Positions 18,565-26,325 of a stretch of DNA of 64,000 nucleotides are shown piece by piece. Where the stretch lies: positions 1,860,001 to 1,924,000 of the forward strand of contig NZ_CAJRAF010000002.1 of NCBI RefSeq assembly GCF_907164905.1. Direction: 5' to 3'. The notes under the pieces are model-generated. The model had not been told where the DNA came from. It did not search any database and saw only the letters and a program-made list of their open reading frames with translations. This stretch comes from Dyadobacter sp. CECT 9275. Its GTDB lineage: Bacteria; Bacteroidota; Bacteroidia; Cytophagales; Spirosomataceae. Each line of letters opens with the position of its first letter. The stretch's first letter is position 1. The translations under genes and the position numbers were made by a program.

Positions 18565-19011
18565 CTACTTCTTCGCCTCAGGCTTTGGAGCAGCGTTTAC
18601 AATCCCCCGGAGTCTTAATTCCGAATAAGCAGGTTCAGTGTTTGCGTATACGGTAATGGTTTTAACCTGTGGTCCCGACTTGTTCTTGCTGTCGAACCGC
18701 ACCTTTATGCTGCCGGTAGCTTTTGCTTCGATTGGCTCACGGGGCCATTCGGGCGTGGTACACCCGCAGGAGGAGGTGATATTGTTGAGTATGAGCGGGT
18801 ACTCTCCGTCATTTCTGAACCTGAAAGTATGCTCCACCACGGCACCTTCAGCTATGGTACCAAAGTCATAGGAGGCACTGTCGAGCAAGGTTAAAACAGG
18901 TAACTTATCATTCACTTCTTTGTCTCCTCCTTTCTTGTCTTTATCAGAAGCACAGGAGGATATCAGTATGATTGATCCAAAAATTAATAAGATAGCCGCT
19001 ACTCTTTTCAT
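18565..19011 (-). CDS. DUF1573 lipoprotein
   Basis: A 148-residue lipoprotein with the lipobox LISSC at its N-terminus and one DUF1573 Ig-like beta-sandwich (YDFGTIAEGAVVEHTFRFRN, then NNITSSCGCTTPEWP). The SCGCT stretch is the most conserved point of this domain family. Its cellular role is unknown; relatives are common surface or periplasmic proteins in Bacteroidota. It lies between the YtxH-like and yajC genes with short gaps, so it is likely part of the nusB-led transcript. Confidence 0.9.
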   Translation of the reverse strand: MKRVAAILLIFGSIILISSCASDKDKKGGDKEVNDKLPVLTLLDSASYDFGTIAEGAVVEHTFRFRNDGEYPLILNNITSSCGCTTPEWPREPIEAKATGSIKVRFDSKNKSGPQVKTITVYANTEPAYSELRLRGIVNAAPKPEAKK

Positions 19012-19028
19012 AGTACTGTTCAGAATTA

Positions 19029-19331
19029 TCAGTTTGCCTGGCCTTTGATCTGTGCCATCAGGCGATCCACGTCTTCCAGCAATTTTTCTGCCTTTTCACG
19101 GGCATCGTTCACTACGCGTTCTCCTTCCGTGCGGGCGTCGCTGTCGGGCTGGTCTTTCTTATCTACAAGATCGGCAATTACTTCAGAAAGCTTTTCCCTG
19201 TATTTGGACAAACGGTAGGTCAGCTGAGTGCGCAACACCTCACCTCTGTCGGGTGCGTAAAGTATTCCCAGTGCAGCACCGGTGGCGATTCCTGTCAGAA
19301 AAGCGATTAAATTATTGGTACTTTTACTCAT
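19029..19331 (-). CDS. YtxH domain protein
   Basis: A 100-residue YtxH-type protein with a glycine-rich membrane segment (LIAFLTGIATGAALGILYAP) followed by DRGEVLRTQ, then a long charged helix likely to be a coiled coil (ADLVDKKDQPDSDARTEGER to the end). Such proteins are associated with general stress responses, without a known biochemical role. It starts about 120 bases after nusB and is followed by the DUF1573 gene 17 bases later. Confidence 0.88.
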   Translation of the reverse strand: MSKSTNNLIAFLTGIATGAALGILYAPDRGEVLRTQLTYRLSKYREKLSEVIADLVDKKDQPDSDARTEGERVVNDAREKAEKLLEDVDRLMAQIKGQAN

Positions 19332-19450
19332 GACCTTTTAATTATTATTGCCAGCAGCAGCCGCGCTGGCATGATTAAAATTAATTTATGTCAAATTTAT
19401 AAAAAACCATTCCATAGTTATACCCTTTTGACATTACCTTTTCAGTATTA

Positions 19451-20617
19451 CTATTTATTGTCTATCAGGCCTCGTCCGCTTTTCCGGATGATACCTTCTT
19501 TCATAAGTTTCACCGATAGCACATCCAGAACTCCGTTCACAAACTTTCCGCTTTTTGGCGTACTGTACCTCTTCGCAATTTCAATGAATTCATTAATCGT
19601 CACTTTCACGGGAATACCCGGGAAATGGATCAGTTCGGCAAGCGCGGTTTTCAGAATGATCAGATCAACCAATGCTACACGTTCGAGTTCCCAGTTTTTC
19701 AGCTGATCTTCCAGATATAGATCATATTTGTCACTTTCCTCGATCACCACATTAAACAGCTCTTCCACAAAAGCACGGTCCTCATCCCAGTCTTTTGTCA
19801 GCGGTGCCAGCTGAAAAGTATCTGCATGATCCGCCGATTTCAGCGTTTTGATGGCCAGGCTTCTGATCAGTTCGTTATGATCGTCCCAGTACAAATCGCG
19901 CTGCTCGAAAAACTCTAGCGGAACTTCATGCTTCAACAGGATCTGCCGCAAAATATGCTGAACCATCAGTTGGTCTTCTTCCTCCGTATGACTGGTTTGT
20001 TTGCAATAAGCTTCATAATCGGCATCTTTTCTGAGCCCTTCACGATAAGTTTTGCGAACCACCGCCATATCATTGCTCCAGTTAATGCCACTCCGGATAA
20101 TTTCTTCCTGTAAGGTTTTATTTTCTTTCAGGATCGTAACCACCCTGTTCGTATCCAGTCCGGAATCTTTCGGAAAAGGTGCTTCGGGGTCCTCATAAGT
20201 CCGTTGCCTGTCAATCTGCGCCTGATAAGCCACTTCAATCAATAACGACAAAACTCTGACAAAATCTGTATTGATCAGCTCGGTTTCATTCAAAACGCGG
20301 CGTAGCATTTTTTCTCTATCGGAAAGCGTCTGCCTTTTGTAAGTTTCAAAGACCTGCCGGGCAACCTTAAGTACTTCCGCCGGGACTTCCTCATCTTCGC
20401 TGGGTTTGCCGGTTTTGATCAGTTCGTCGAAAGTCAGCACGGCCAGTTTTTTCATCCCCGCAAGCTTGGGGCGGTTCTGAGGCTCCATGGAGTTAAGATC
20501 CGGGGCAAATGCCTCATCAATACGATCAATCCCCAGCAAACGGTTGGCGTCGGCCGCTAACTGACTGGCATACAGCGCTTGTACAGCCTTTGTTCTTAAT
20601 AATCTTCTATTCAGCAT
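19451..20617 (-). CDS. nusB: Transcription antitermination factor NusB, long form
   Basis: A 388-residue NusB. The canonical all-helical NusB domain forms the C-terminal 130 residues (FVEELFNVVIEESDKYDLYL, WELERVALVDLIILKTALAE, FPGIPVKVTINEFIEIAKRY, GKFVNGVLDVLS). The first residues (MLNRRLLRTKAVQALYASQL) also match NusB, so the extra 200 or more helical residues sit between two NusB-like ends. Bacterial NusB is usually about 140 residues; long versions are known in Bacteroidota. It joins NusE/S10 in rRNA antitermination complexes. The ATG at 20617 is preferred over a TTG at 20626. It is first in the cluster running to coaE. Confidence 0.92.
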   Translation of the reverse strand: MLNRRLLRTKAVQALYASQLAADANRLLGIDRIDEAFAPDLNSMEPQNRPKLAGMKKLAVLTFDELIKTGKPSEDEEVPAEVLKVARQVFETYKRQTLSDREKMLRRVLNETELINTDFVRVLSLLIEVAYQAQIDRQRTYEDPEAPFPKDSGLDTNRVVTILKENKTLQEEIIRSGINWSNDMAVVRKTYREGLRKDADYEAYCKQTSHTEEEDQLMVQHILRQILLKHEVPLEFFEQRDLYWDDHNELIRSLAIKTLKSADHADTFQLAPLTKDWDEDRAFVEELFNVVIEESDKYDLYLEDQLKNWELERVALVDLIILKTALAELIHFPGIPVKVTINEFIEIAKRYSTPKSGKFVNGVLDVLSVKLMKEGIIRKSGRGLIDNK

Positions 20618-20924
20618 AAGCCGCAATACTAATTGGATAATAGGTACAGTAAATCAAAGAACGTGTCTGCATGTGGTGCAAGGTTTTGAATTTACCTTAC
20701 CGCTTTAATTTAAAATTGACCGCAAAATTAGACTATTTTGTTCACAAACGGAAAAATGACCTCCTAGGTTTTAATTTTGTAACGTGCCGGGCGGGGAAAT
20801 CCTTGCTTTGTCACGAATCAAAAAGCGCATTTGCGACGTTAAAACAGAAAGAAGGGGCTGATTGAACCGATTCCCCGAAAATTGTATTTAACTATGTACC
20901 TGTCCAAAATATAAACCTTATTGC
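20618..20924. other. Divergent intergenic region nusB / ABC exporter
   Basis: About 300 AT-rich bases between two divergent genes, so promoters for both must lie here. I could not find a clean TTTG/TAnnTTTG pair. A 64-codon open frame at 20671-20865 has no recognisable features and is not called. Confidence 0.5.
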
Positions 20925-22706
20925 GTGAAAGCATTAAAGTACCTCAACCAGTACTTATGGAAATATAAGTGGTACCTGATCCTGGGAACACTTTTCACGA
21001 TTATTTCCAATTTGTTCGGTATTATCCCTGCCCAGCTGGTGCGTTACGCCCTCGACCTGGTGATTGAGACGGTGGATATCTATTACCTTTTCAACGGAAC
21101 CGGCCTGCAAAGCCAGATGTACGACATCTTCGCTTTCAGTATTTTGCTTTACGGACTGCTGATCCTGGGAATGGCGCTATTGAAGGGAATTTTCCTTTTT
21201 CTGGTGCGTCAGACCATCATCGTTATGTCACGCCATATTGAGTTTGATCTTAAAAACGATGTTTATCGCCATTATCAGACGCTTCCCACCAGCTTTTTCC
21301 GCAAACATAATACGGGTGATCTGATGGCCCGGATTTCGGAGGATGTCAGCAATGTCAGGATGTACGTAGGACCAGCATTGATGTACGGCATCAACCTGAT
21401 CGTCCTTTTCTTCCTAGTGATATCTTATATGCTGACTGTGAGTACCAAACTGACAGCCTATGTTCTGCTACCGCTGCCGGTTCTGTCTGTGAGTGTTTAT
21501 GTGGTGAACAACATGATCATGAAACGTTCCCAGGAAATTCAGAAACAGTTGTCGGGGCTTTCAACGTATGTGCAGGAAGCATTTTCGGGGATCAGGGTAA
21601 TTAAATCCTTTGTCCAGGAAAAACATTCGTTTGACAATTTTGAAAAAGAAGCTGAGAATTTCAAGCGGAAATCCCTGAAACTTACCCGGGTCGATTCTTT
21701 TTTCTACCCAATTATTCTTTTACTGATCGGATTGAGCAATATCCTGATCATTTACATTGGCGGACAGGAAATCATTAACGGGAACCTTACGCCGGGTAAC
21801 ATCACCGAGTTTATTTTATATGTAAACATCCTTACCTGGCCCGTAATGGCTCTTGGCTGGACCACCAGCCAGATCCAGCGAGCGGCCTCTTCTCAGGCAC
21901 GGATCAATGAATTCCTGAACGAAAAGACCACGCTGGTTTCTGAAAAAAACCTCATCAAAAGCTTGGAAGGTGGTATTACTTTCAGAAACATCGGATTTAT
22001 CTATCCCGATTCCGGCATCCAGGCTCTGAAGCATTTTGATCTGGAAGTAAAACAGGGCGAATCGGTAGCGATATTAGGTACCACTGGCTCAGGAAAAAGC
22101 ACACTGGCTCATTTGTTATGCCGCCTGTATGATCCTACCTCAGGCGAAATTCTGATCGATGGTATCCCATTAAAAGATTATGATGTACATGCCTACCGCC
22201 GCCAGATCGGCTATGTTCCGCAGGACGTTTTCCTGTTTTCCGACAGTATCCGGAACAACGTGCGGTTTGGCAGCAGTGATATGCCCATGGAAAGAATTGA
22301 GCAGGCCGTAAAAGATGCTGATCTTTACAGGAACATTCAGGACTTCCCCCAGGGTTTTGATACCGTACTGGGTGAACGAGGGATCACTTTATCAGGCGGG
22401 CAGAAACAGCGTCTTTCCATTGCGAGGGCGATTGCCCGTGATCCGAGGATACTGATCCTGGACGATTGCCTCTCCGCTGTAGACACGCATACTGAAAACA
22501 TCATTCTTAATAACCTGAAGCGTATCATGGATCATCGCACTTCGGTGATCATTTCACACCGGGTATCCTCTGCAAAACTGGCAGATACCATTGTAGTACT
22601 GTCTGATGGAGCCATCATTGAAAAAGGTACCCACGCCGAACTAATGGGCAACAACGGGGCCTACCGCGAACTTTATGAAAAACAGCTGGTAGCAGAAGAA
22701 ATATAG
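20925..22706 (+). CDS. ABC transporter, fused permease-ATPase (MsbA/MdlB type)
   Basis: A 593-residue half-transporter with six membrane helices (residues about 15-310) and a C-terminal ATPase. Walker A is LGTTGSGKST (Lys391), the signature is LSGGQKQR, Walker B is ILILDDCLSAVD (with Asp rather than Glu after the usual Asp), and the switch His is in ISHR. The layout is that of lipid, drug or peptide exporters working as homo- or heterodimers. The catalytic Glu replaced by Asp suggests a degenerate ATPase site, which is common in one half of heterodimers. Translation starts at GTG. It is monocistronic and ends at a shared terminator with htpG. Confidence 0.92.
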   Translation: MKALKYLNQYLWKYKWYLILGTLFTIISNLFGIIPAQLVRYALDLVIETVDIYYLFNGTGLQSQMYDIFAFSILLYGLLILGMALLKGIFLFLVRQTIIVMSRHIEFDLKNDVYRHYQTLPTSFFRKHNTGDLMARISEDVSNVRMYVGPALMYGINLIVLFFLVISYMLTVSTKLTAYVLLPLPVLSVSVYVVNNMIMKRSQEIQKQLSGLSTYVQEAFSGIRVIKSFVQEKHSFDNFEKEAENFKRKSLKLTRVDSFFYPIILLLIGLSNILIIYIGGQEIINGNLTPGNITEFILYVNILTWPVMALGWTTSQIQRAASSQARINEFLNEKTTLVSEKNLIKSLEGGITFRNIGFIYPDSGIQALKHFDLEVKQGESVAILGTTGSGKSTLAHLLCRLYDPTSGEILIDGIPLKDYDVHAYRRQIGYVPQDVFLFSDSIRNNVRFGSSDMPMERIEQAVKDADLYRNIQDFPQGFDTVLGERGITLSGGQKQRLSIARAIARDPRILILDDCLSAVDTHTENIILNNLKRIMDHRTSVIISHRVSSAKLADTIVVLSDGAIIEKGTHAELMGNNGAYRELYEKQLVAEEI

Positions 22707-22751
22707 GTAAATGAAGGGCTTGATAATATCCCTGAAATACATGTAGATGTA

Positions 22752-22789
22752 GCCAAAAAACCGCTTTCGGGAAGCGGTTTTTTTGGCTG
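22752..22789. terminator. Bidirectional intrinsic terminator, ABC exporter / htpG
   Basis: A CCGCTT/AAGCGG stem with a five-base loop is flanked by a run of A on the left and T on the right, with the outer GCC/GGC also pairing. It therefore works for the plus-strand ABC gene and the minus-strand htpG gene, which converge here. Confidence 0.9.
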
Positions 22790-22807
22790 GTAACTTGCTA
22801 ATATTTA

Positions 22808-24634
22808 TTACATCGCTCCCACCGTCCGTTGGATGAACTGCGTCAGGTCGGTACCTGTAAGGAGCCCCTGCGACAGCAGAGCCAGATCATACACCTGTTT
22901 GGCAAGCGTTTTCTGGTCTTCCGCATTCTCAGCATGCAGAATACGGCTGATCAGTGGGTGATTTGCGTTCAGAGAAACGGTATACATCAGCGGCATATCC
23001 CCAAACATTGACTTTTGTCCCGAGGTAGCCTGCATATCCGTCATACGGCGCATAAATTCAGGGAAGGTAATTACCACGGGAAGCTCATCCACAGGCATAG
23101 CTTCTACCTGCACATGGGCACTCTTGCTTCCTGCCACTTCTTCAAACAGCTTTTTGACTGTATCCTGATCTTCGGTTGAAAGTACACTTTCCAGTGCTAC
23201 TTCCTTCTCAATGAGCTTATCCAGCGTGTCAGCGTCAACACGTTTCACAGAAATCTTTTCCAGTTTTTGTTCCAGCGCATTGATGAAATGAGAATCAATC
23301 ACACTTGACAGTGAAAGGACATCATAACTTCTCTTCCTGGCCGACTGCACAAAGGCATCCTGCTTCTTCTCGTCGGAGGTGTAGAGCCAAACCTGCGTAT
23401 CGTTTTTGTCTGTCTGATTTGCCTTTACAAACTCGCGGTATTCTTCGAAAGTAAAGTACTTGCCGTCCACGTTTTTCAGCAAACAGAAATCTTTGGCTTT
23501 TTCATAAAACTTATCATCGCTGATGATGCCGTACTTCACAAAAAGGCCTATATCGTCAAATTTCTTTTCGAATCCTTCGCGGTCGTTCCTGAAAATTTCC
23601 GAAAGTTTGTCTCCCACTTTCCGGGTGATGTACCCATTGATTTTTTTCACGTTACCGTCGGCCTGCAGATAACTTCTGGATACGTTCAAAGGAATGTCGG
23701 GGGAGTCGATCACACCGTGCAGCAACTGAAGGAAATCAGGAACAATGTCCTTTACCTCATCGGTGATAAATACCTGGCGGCTGTAAAGCTGGATTTTTTC
23801 CCTTTGTCCCTGAAAGTCGTTTTTCAGTTTAGGGAAATATAAAACCCCTGTCAGGTTAAATGGATAGTCAACGTTCAGATGTATCCAGAACAACGGATCT
23901 TCCGAGTAGGGATGCAGCTCTTTGTAGAAAGCAAGATAATCTTCATCCTTCAGATCTGAAGGACTTTTGGTCCAGATGGGATTCGTATTGTTGATGATCT
24001 TCTCTTCAAATTCGATCTGGATCGGCAGAAACTTACCGTATTTTTCAAGAATTCCTTTCAGCCTATACGATTCCAGGAATTCCTCCGAATCCTCAGCAAT
24101 ATGCAAAATGATATCACTACCTCTCTCCTCTTTCTCGACAGACGACAATTCATATTCCGTTGAACCGTCACAGATCCACCTTACCGCTTCCGATCCTTCC
24201 TTGTAGGATTTGGTAATGATTTCTACATTGCTTGCAACCATATAGGCGGAATAAAAACCAAGCCCGAAGTGACCGATAATCTTTCCGTCCTCCCCTTTGT
24301 CTTTATACTTTTCAACAAATTCGGTAGCGCCCGAGAAAGCGATCTGGTTAATATATTTTTTGATCTCATCGGCCGTCATACCAATTCCGTTATCACTGAT
24401 GGTGATGGTTTTGGCATCTTTGTCCAGTTTCACAACCACTTTCAGCTCTCCGAGTTCTCCGTTATACTCGCCGTAGGAGGCAAGTTTCTTAATTTTCTGA
24501 GAAGCATCTACGGCGTTTGAAACCAATTCTCTAAGAAATATTTCGTGGTCCGAGTAAAGGAATTTTTTGATAATAGGAAAAATATTTTCCGTGTGAATGC
24601 TAAGGCTTCCTTTTTCCTGAATCACTGACTCCAT
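22808..24634 (-). CDS. htpG: Molecular chaperone HtpG (Hsp90)
   Basis: A 608-residue bacterial Hsp90. The N-terminal GHKL ATPase is clear: FLRELVSNAVDAS (Glu36, Asn40), then ISDNGIGMTADEI and GKIIGHFGLGFYSAYMVA. The middle domain begins near residue 220 with the YLAFYKELHPYSEDPLFW region, and the C-terminal dimerisation domain ends in LAKQVYDLALLSQGLLTG. It is an ATP-dependent cytoplasmic chaperone. Length is normal for the family. It is monocistronic, with about 200 bases to the divergent lipoprotein gene. Confidence 0.97.
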   Translation of the reverse strand: MESVIQEKGSLSIHTENIFPIIKKFLYSDHEIFLRELVSNAVDASQKIKKLASYGEYNGELGELKVVVKLDKDAKTITISDNGIGMTADEIKKYINQIAFSGATEFVEKYKDKGEDGKIIGHFGLGFYSAYMVASNVEIITKSYKEGSEAVRWICDGSTEYELSSVEKEERGSDIILHIAEDSEEFLESYRLKGILEKYGKFLPIQIEFEEKIINNTNPIWTKSPSDLKDEDYLAFYKELHPYSEDPLFWIHLNVDYPFNLTGVLYFPKLKNDFQGQREKIQLYSRQVFITDEVKDIVPDFLQLLHGVIDSPDIPLNVSRSYLQADGNVKKINGYITRKVGDKLSEIFRNDREGFEKKFDDIGLFVKYGIISDDKFYEKAKDFCLLKNVDGKYFTFEEYREFVKANQTDKNDTQVWLYTSDEKKQDAFVQSARKRSYDVLSLSSVIDSHFINALEQKLEKISVKRVDADTLDKLIEKEVALESVLSTEDQDTVKKLFEEVAGSKSAHVQVEAMPVDELPVVITFPEFMRRMTDMQATSGQKSMFGDMPLMYTVSLNANHPLISRILHAENAEDQKTLAKQVYDLALLSQGLLTGTDLTQFIQRTVGAM

Positions 24635-24842
24635 AATGATGAATAGTTTTAGATTTATATTGATTATTATATTTCCGTTGCAATACGGCTCTCAAATTTG
24701 CGTTCCAATAGCAATTTGTCCAGCATCCGACTGACACATTGTCATTAAAAATGAAGCGCCCGGGTAACTTGGTATCTGTATTGCTTTTTATTAATATTGC
24801 GCTTGTGCCCATCGCTTAAAATTCGAAACACTAACAATCAAC

Positions 24843-25394
24843 ATGAACCGAGTAAAAAAACTAATAGCCGGAATCATATTATTTTCAGGGGTGACTGCCT
24901 GCACCACTATGAATTCAGTACCATTATCAAACTATACCGTTTTCACAGAAGACCTGAGGAGAGACCTTGAAGCGGCGAATATTCCGTTAAGTAAAGTACA
25001 GTTCTTCAACGACAAACCCATTACCATCCGCCGTGAAGTGTCTGACCCTAACGACATCAAGGTAAACCCCGAAGGACAGATCACCATGAGCAACGGCAAA
25101 AGCATACAGACGATCAACGTATTGCCCTTTACGCCGGGGGTTTCGCTGTCGTCGGATCCGGCATCTATCCACGTTTCATGGGACGATACCCAGCAGGATA
25201 CCAAAGGAATGAAGTTTAACCTGAGCGGACAGCATTATTTTATCGATGTATTGTCCAACAATAAGTTTCAGTATAAAACCTGGGTTTTTGACCTGCAGTC
25301 GGGTAACGGAACACGCCTGTTTGTAAAGAAAGATCTGCTGAAACAGGTGAAAAATTCGAGAGAGACTTTAAAAGGACGTAAGGTGGGCGAATAA
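24843..25394 (+). CDS. Uncharacterised lipoprotein
   Basis: A 183-residue lipoprotein I cannot name. It has a lipobox ending in VTAC and a mature part predicted by eye to be mostly beta strands (KPITIRREVSDPNDIKVNPE, SIHVSWDDTQQDTKGMKF, YKTWVFDLQSGNGTRLFV), and no cysteines beyond the lipidated one. It is divergent from htpG and followed by a very strong terminator, so it is transcribed alone. No function is inferred. Confidence 0.8.
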   Translation: MNRVKKLIAGIILFSGVTACTTMNSVPLSNYTVFTEDLRRDLEAANIPLSKVQFFNDKPITIRREVSDPNDIKVNPEGQITMSNGKSIQTINVLPFTPGVSLSSDPASIHVSWDDTQQDTKGMKFNLSGQHYFIDVLSNNKFQYKTWVFDLQSGNGTRLFVKKDLLKQVKNSRETLKGRKVGE

Positions 25395-25411
25395 CCTGCA
25401 CCCGATAAGAT

Positions 25412-25458
25412 TTTAATCAAAAATAGCTTCCTGTTCGGGGAAGCTATTTTTGATTAAA
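25412..25458. terminator. Bidirectional intrinsic terminator with 20-bp stem
   Basis: A perfect stem of about 20 bp around a seven-base loop (TGTTCGG) lies between two convergent genes. The arm nearest the loop is GGAAGCTATTTTTGATTAA and its complement. T runs are present in both orientations. This is the strongest hairpin in the window. Confidence 0.9.
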
Positions 25459-25468
25459 GCATACTCAT

Positions 25469-26173
25469 TCAGTTCAAATTAAACTGATGTTCTTTCCCAC
25501 CTTTGCCGCCAGGGTGTTTGATGATCTGAGCGCTCTGTATGACAGCCAGAATGATCAGCCCGATTACCACCGCCATGGAAATCTGGAATAGCAGAATATT
25601 ATCTACATTCGCTATATCGCTCTTTGATTCTTTGATCAGTTCCTGCCCCACGCTGGACTGTATCGTTGTCAGCTCATTCAGATTCATGATGGTACTCTGA
25701 AAGGTACTCGCGCCAGCTCCTTCGAATAGCTTTTTCCCTTCTTCATAATGACCCGAGGTATAAAAATTCAATATCATCTTCTCTAAAAGTGCATATTCGT
25801 TCATCCGGTTTTTAAGAGCTACAAGGCTCTTTGCTTCCTGATCGACGAGGTAAGTACCTTCAAAGGATGTAACCAGAGAATCTATTTTCGCATTATGATG
25901 CTGCAGGCGTTCCTTCAGATCTCCGACGGGCATATCCTGTCCGGAAAGCAGATATCTTTCCAGAGTTAAACGTTTCCCGTATAAATTCTCGGTCATGTAA
26001 ATAATGGTGGTGGTAGGCAACAGCCGGTCCTGATAAATCGAAGAAAACGATTTGTTGATCCCTTTAATATTCTGGCGGGACACCAGCGTACCTAAAATAA
26101 TTGCCAGCATAATACCCGTTAACAGGAATGCTGCTTTTAACTTTTGCTGAATTACAAATGACCATTTCATCAT
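25469..26173 (-). CDS. Four-helix-bundle (4HB_MCP-like) membrane protein without output domain
   Basis: A 234-residue protein with the architecture of a chemoreceptor ligand-binding module. One membrane helix (AAFLLTGIMLAIILGTLV) is followed by about 165 helical residues (MTENLYGKRLTLERYLLSGQ and onward), then a second membrane helix (ISMAVVIGLIILAVIQSAQI) and a 15-residue tail. The HAMP and methyl-accepting domains are missing. The tail is Gly/Lys/His-rich. It may be a truncated receptor or a stand-alone sensor that signals through partners. No chemotaxis genes are nearby. Confidence 0.75.
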   Translation of the reverse strand: MMKWSFVIQQKLKAAFLLTGIMLAIILGTLVSRQNIKGINKSFSSIYQDRLLPTTTIIYMTENLYGKRLTLERYLLSGQDMPVGDLKERLQHHNAKIDSLVTSFEGTYLVDQEAKSLVALKNRMNEYALLEKMILNFYTSGHYEEGKKLFEGAGASTFQSTIMNLNELTTIQSSVGQELIKESKSDIANVDNILLFQISMAVVIGLIILAVIQSAQIIKHPGGKGGKEHQFNLN

Positions 26174-26254
26174 ATCACACGATCTTTAACATACTGACAC
26201 CTGAGCTATGTTAAATATATGCAATCAAAAGGTATCCACCGAATATTTATTTGT

Positions 26255-26295
26255 AAATCAAAAACAAACGAGACTCACCGTCGCCGGAAGCCTCG
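26255..26295 (-). terminator. Putative terminator after TonB-dependent receptor
   Basis: An imperfect GC-rich hairpin (26269-26295; CGAGGCTT with GAGTCTCG, G-U pairs allowed) is followed on the minus strand by TTTGTTTTTGATTT. It lies 31 bases after the receptor stop. Confidence 0.5.
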
Positions 26296-26325
26296 CTGTT
26301 GGATCAAGGGTTTATTAGGAAGCTC

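Noticed and set aside
20671..20865. 64-codon frame upstream of the ABC exporter
   Set aside because: No domain or signal features; it occupies the region where promoters of two divergent genes must be.
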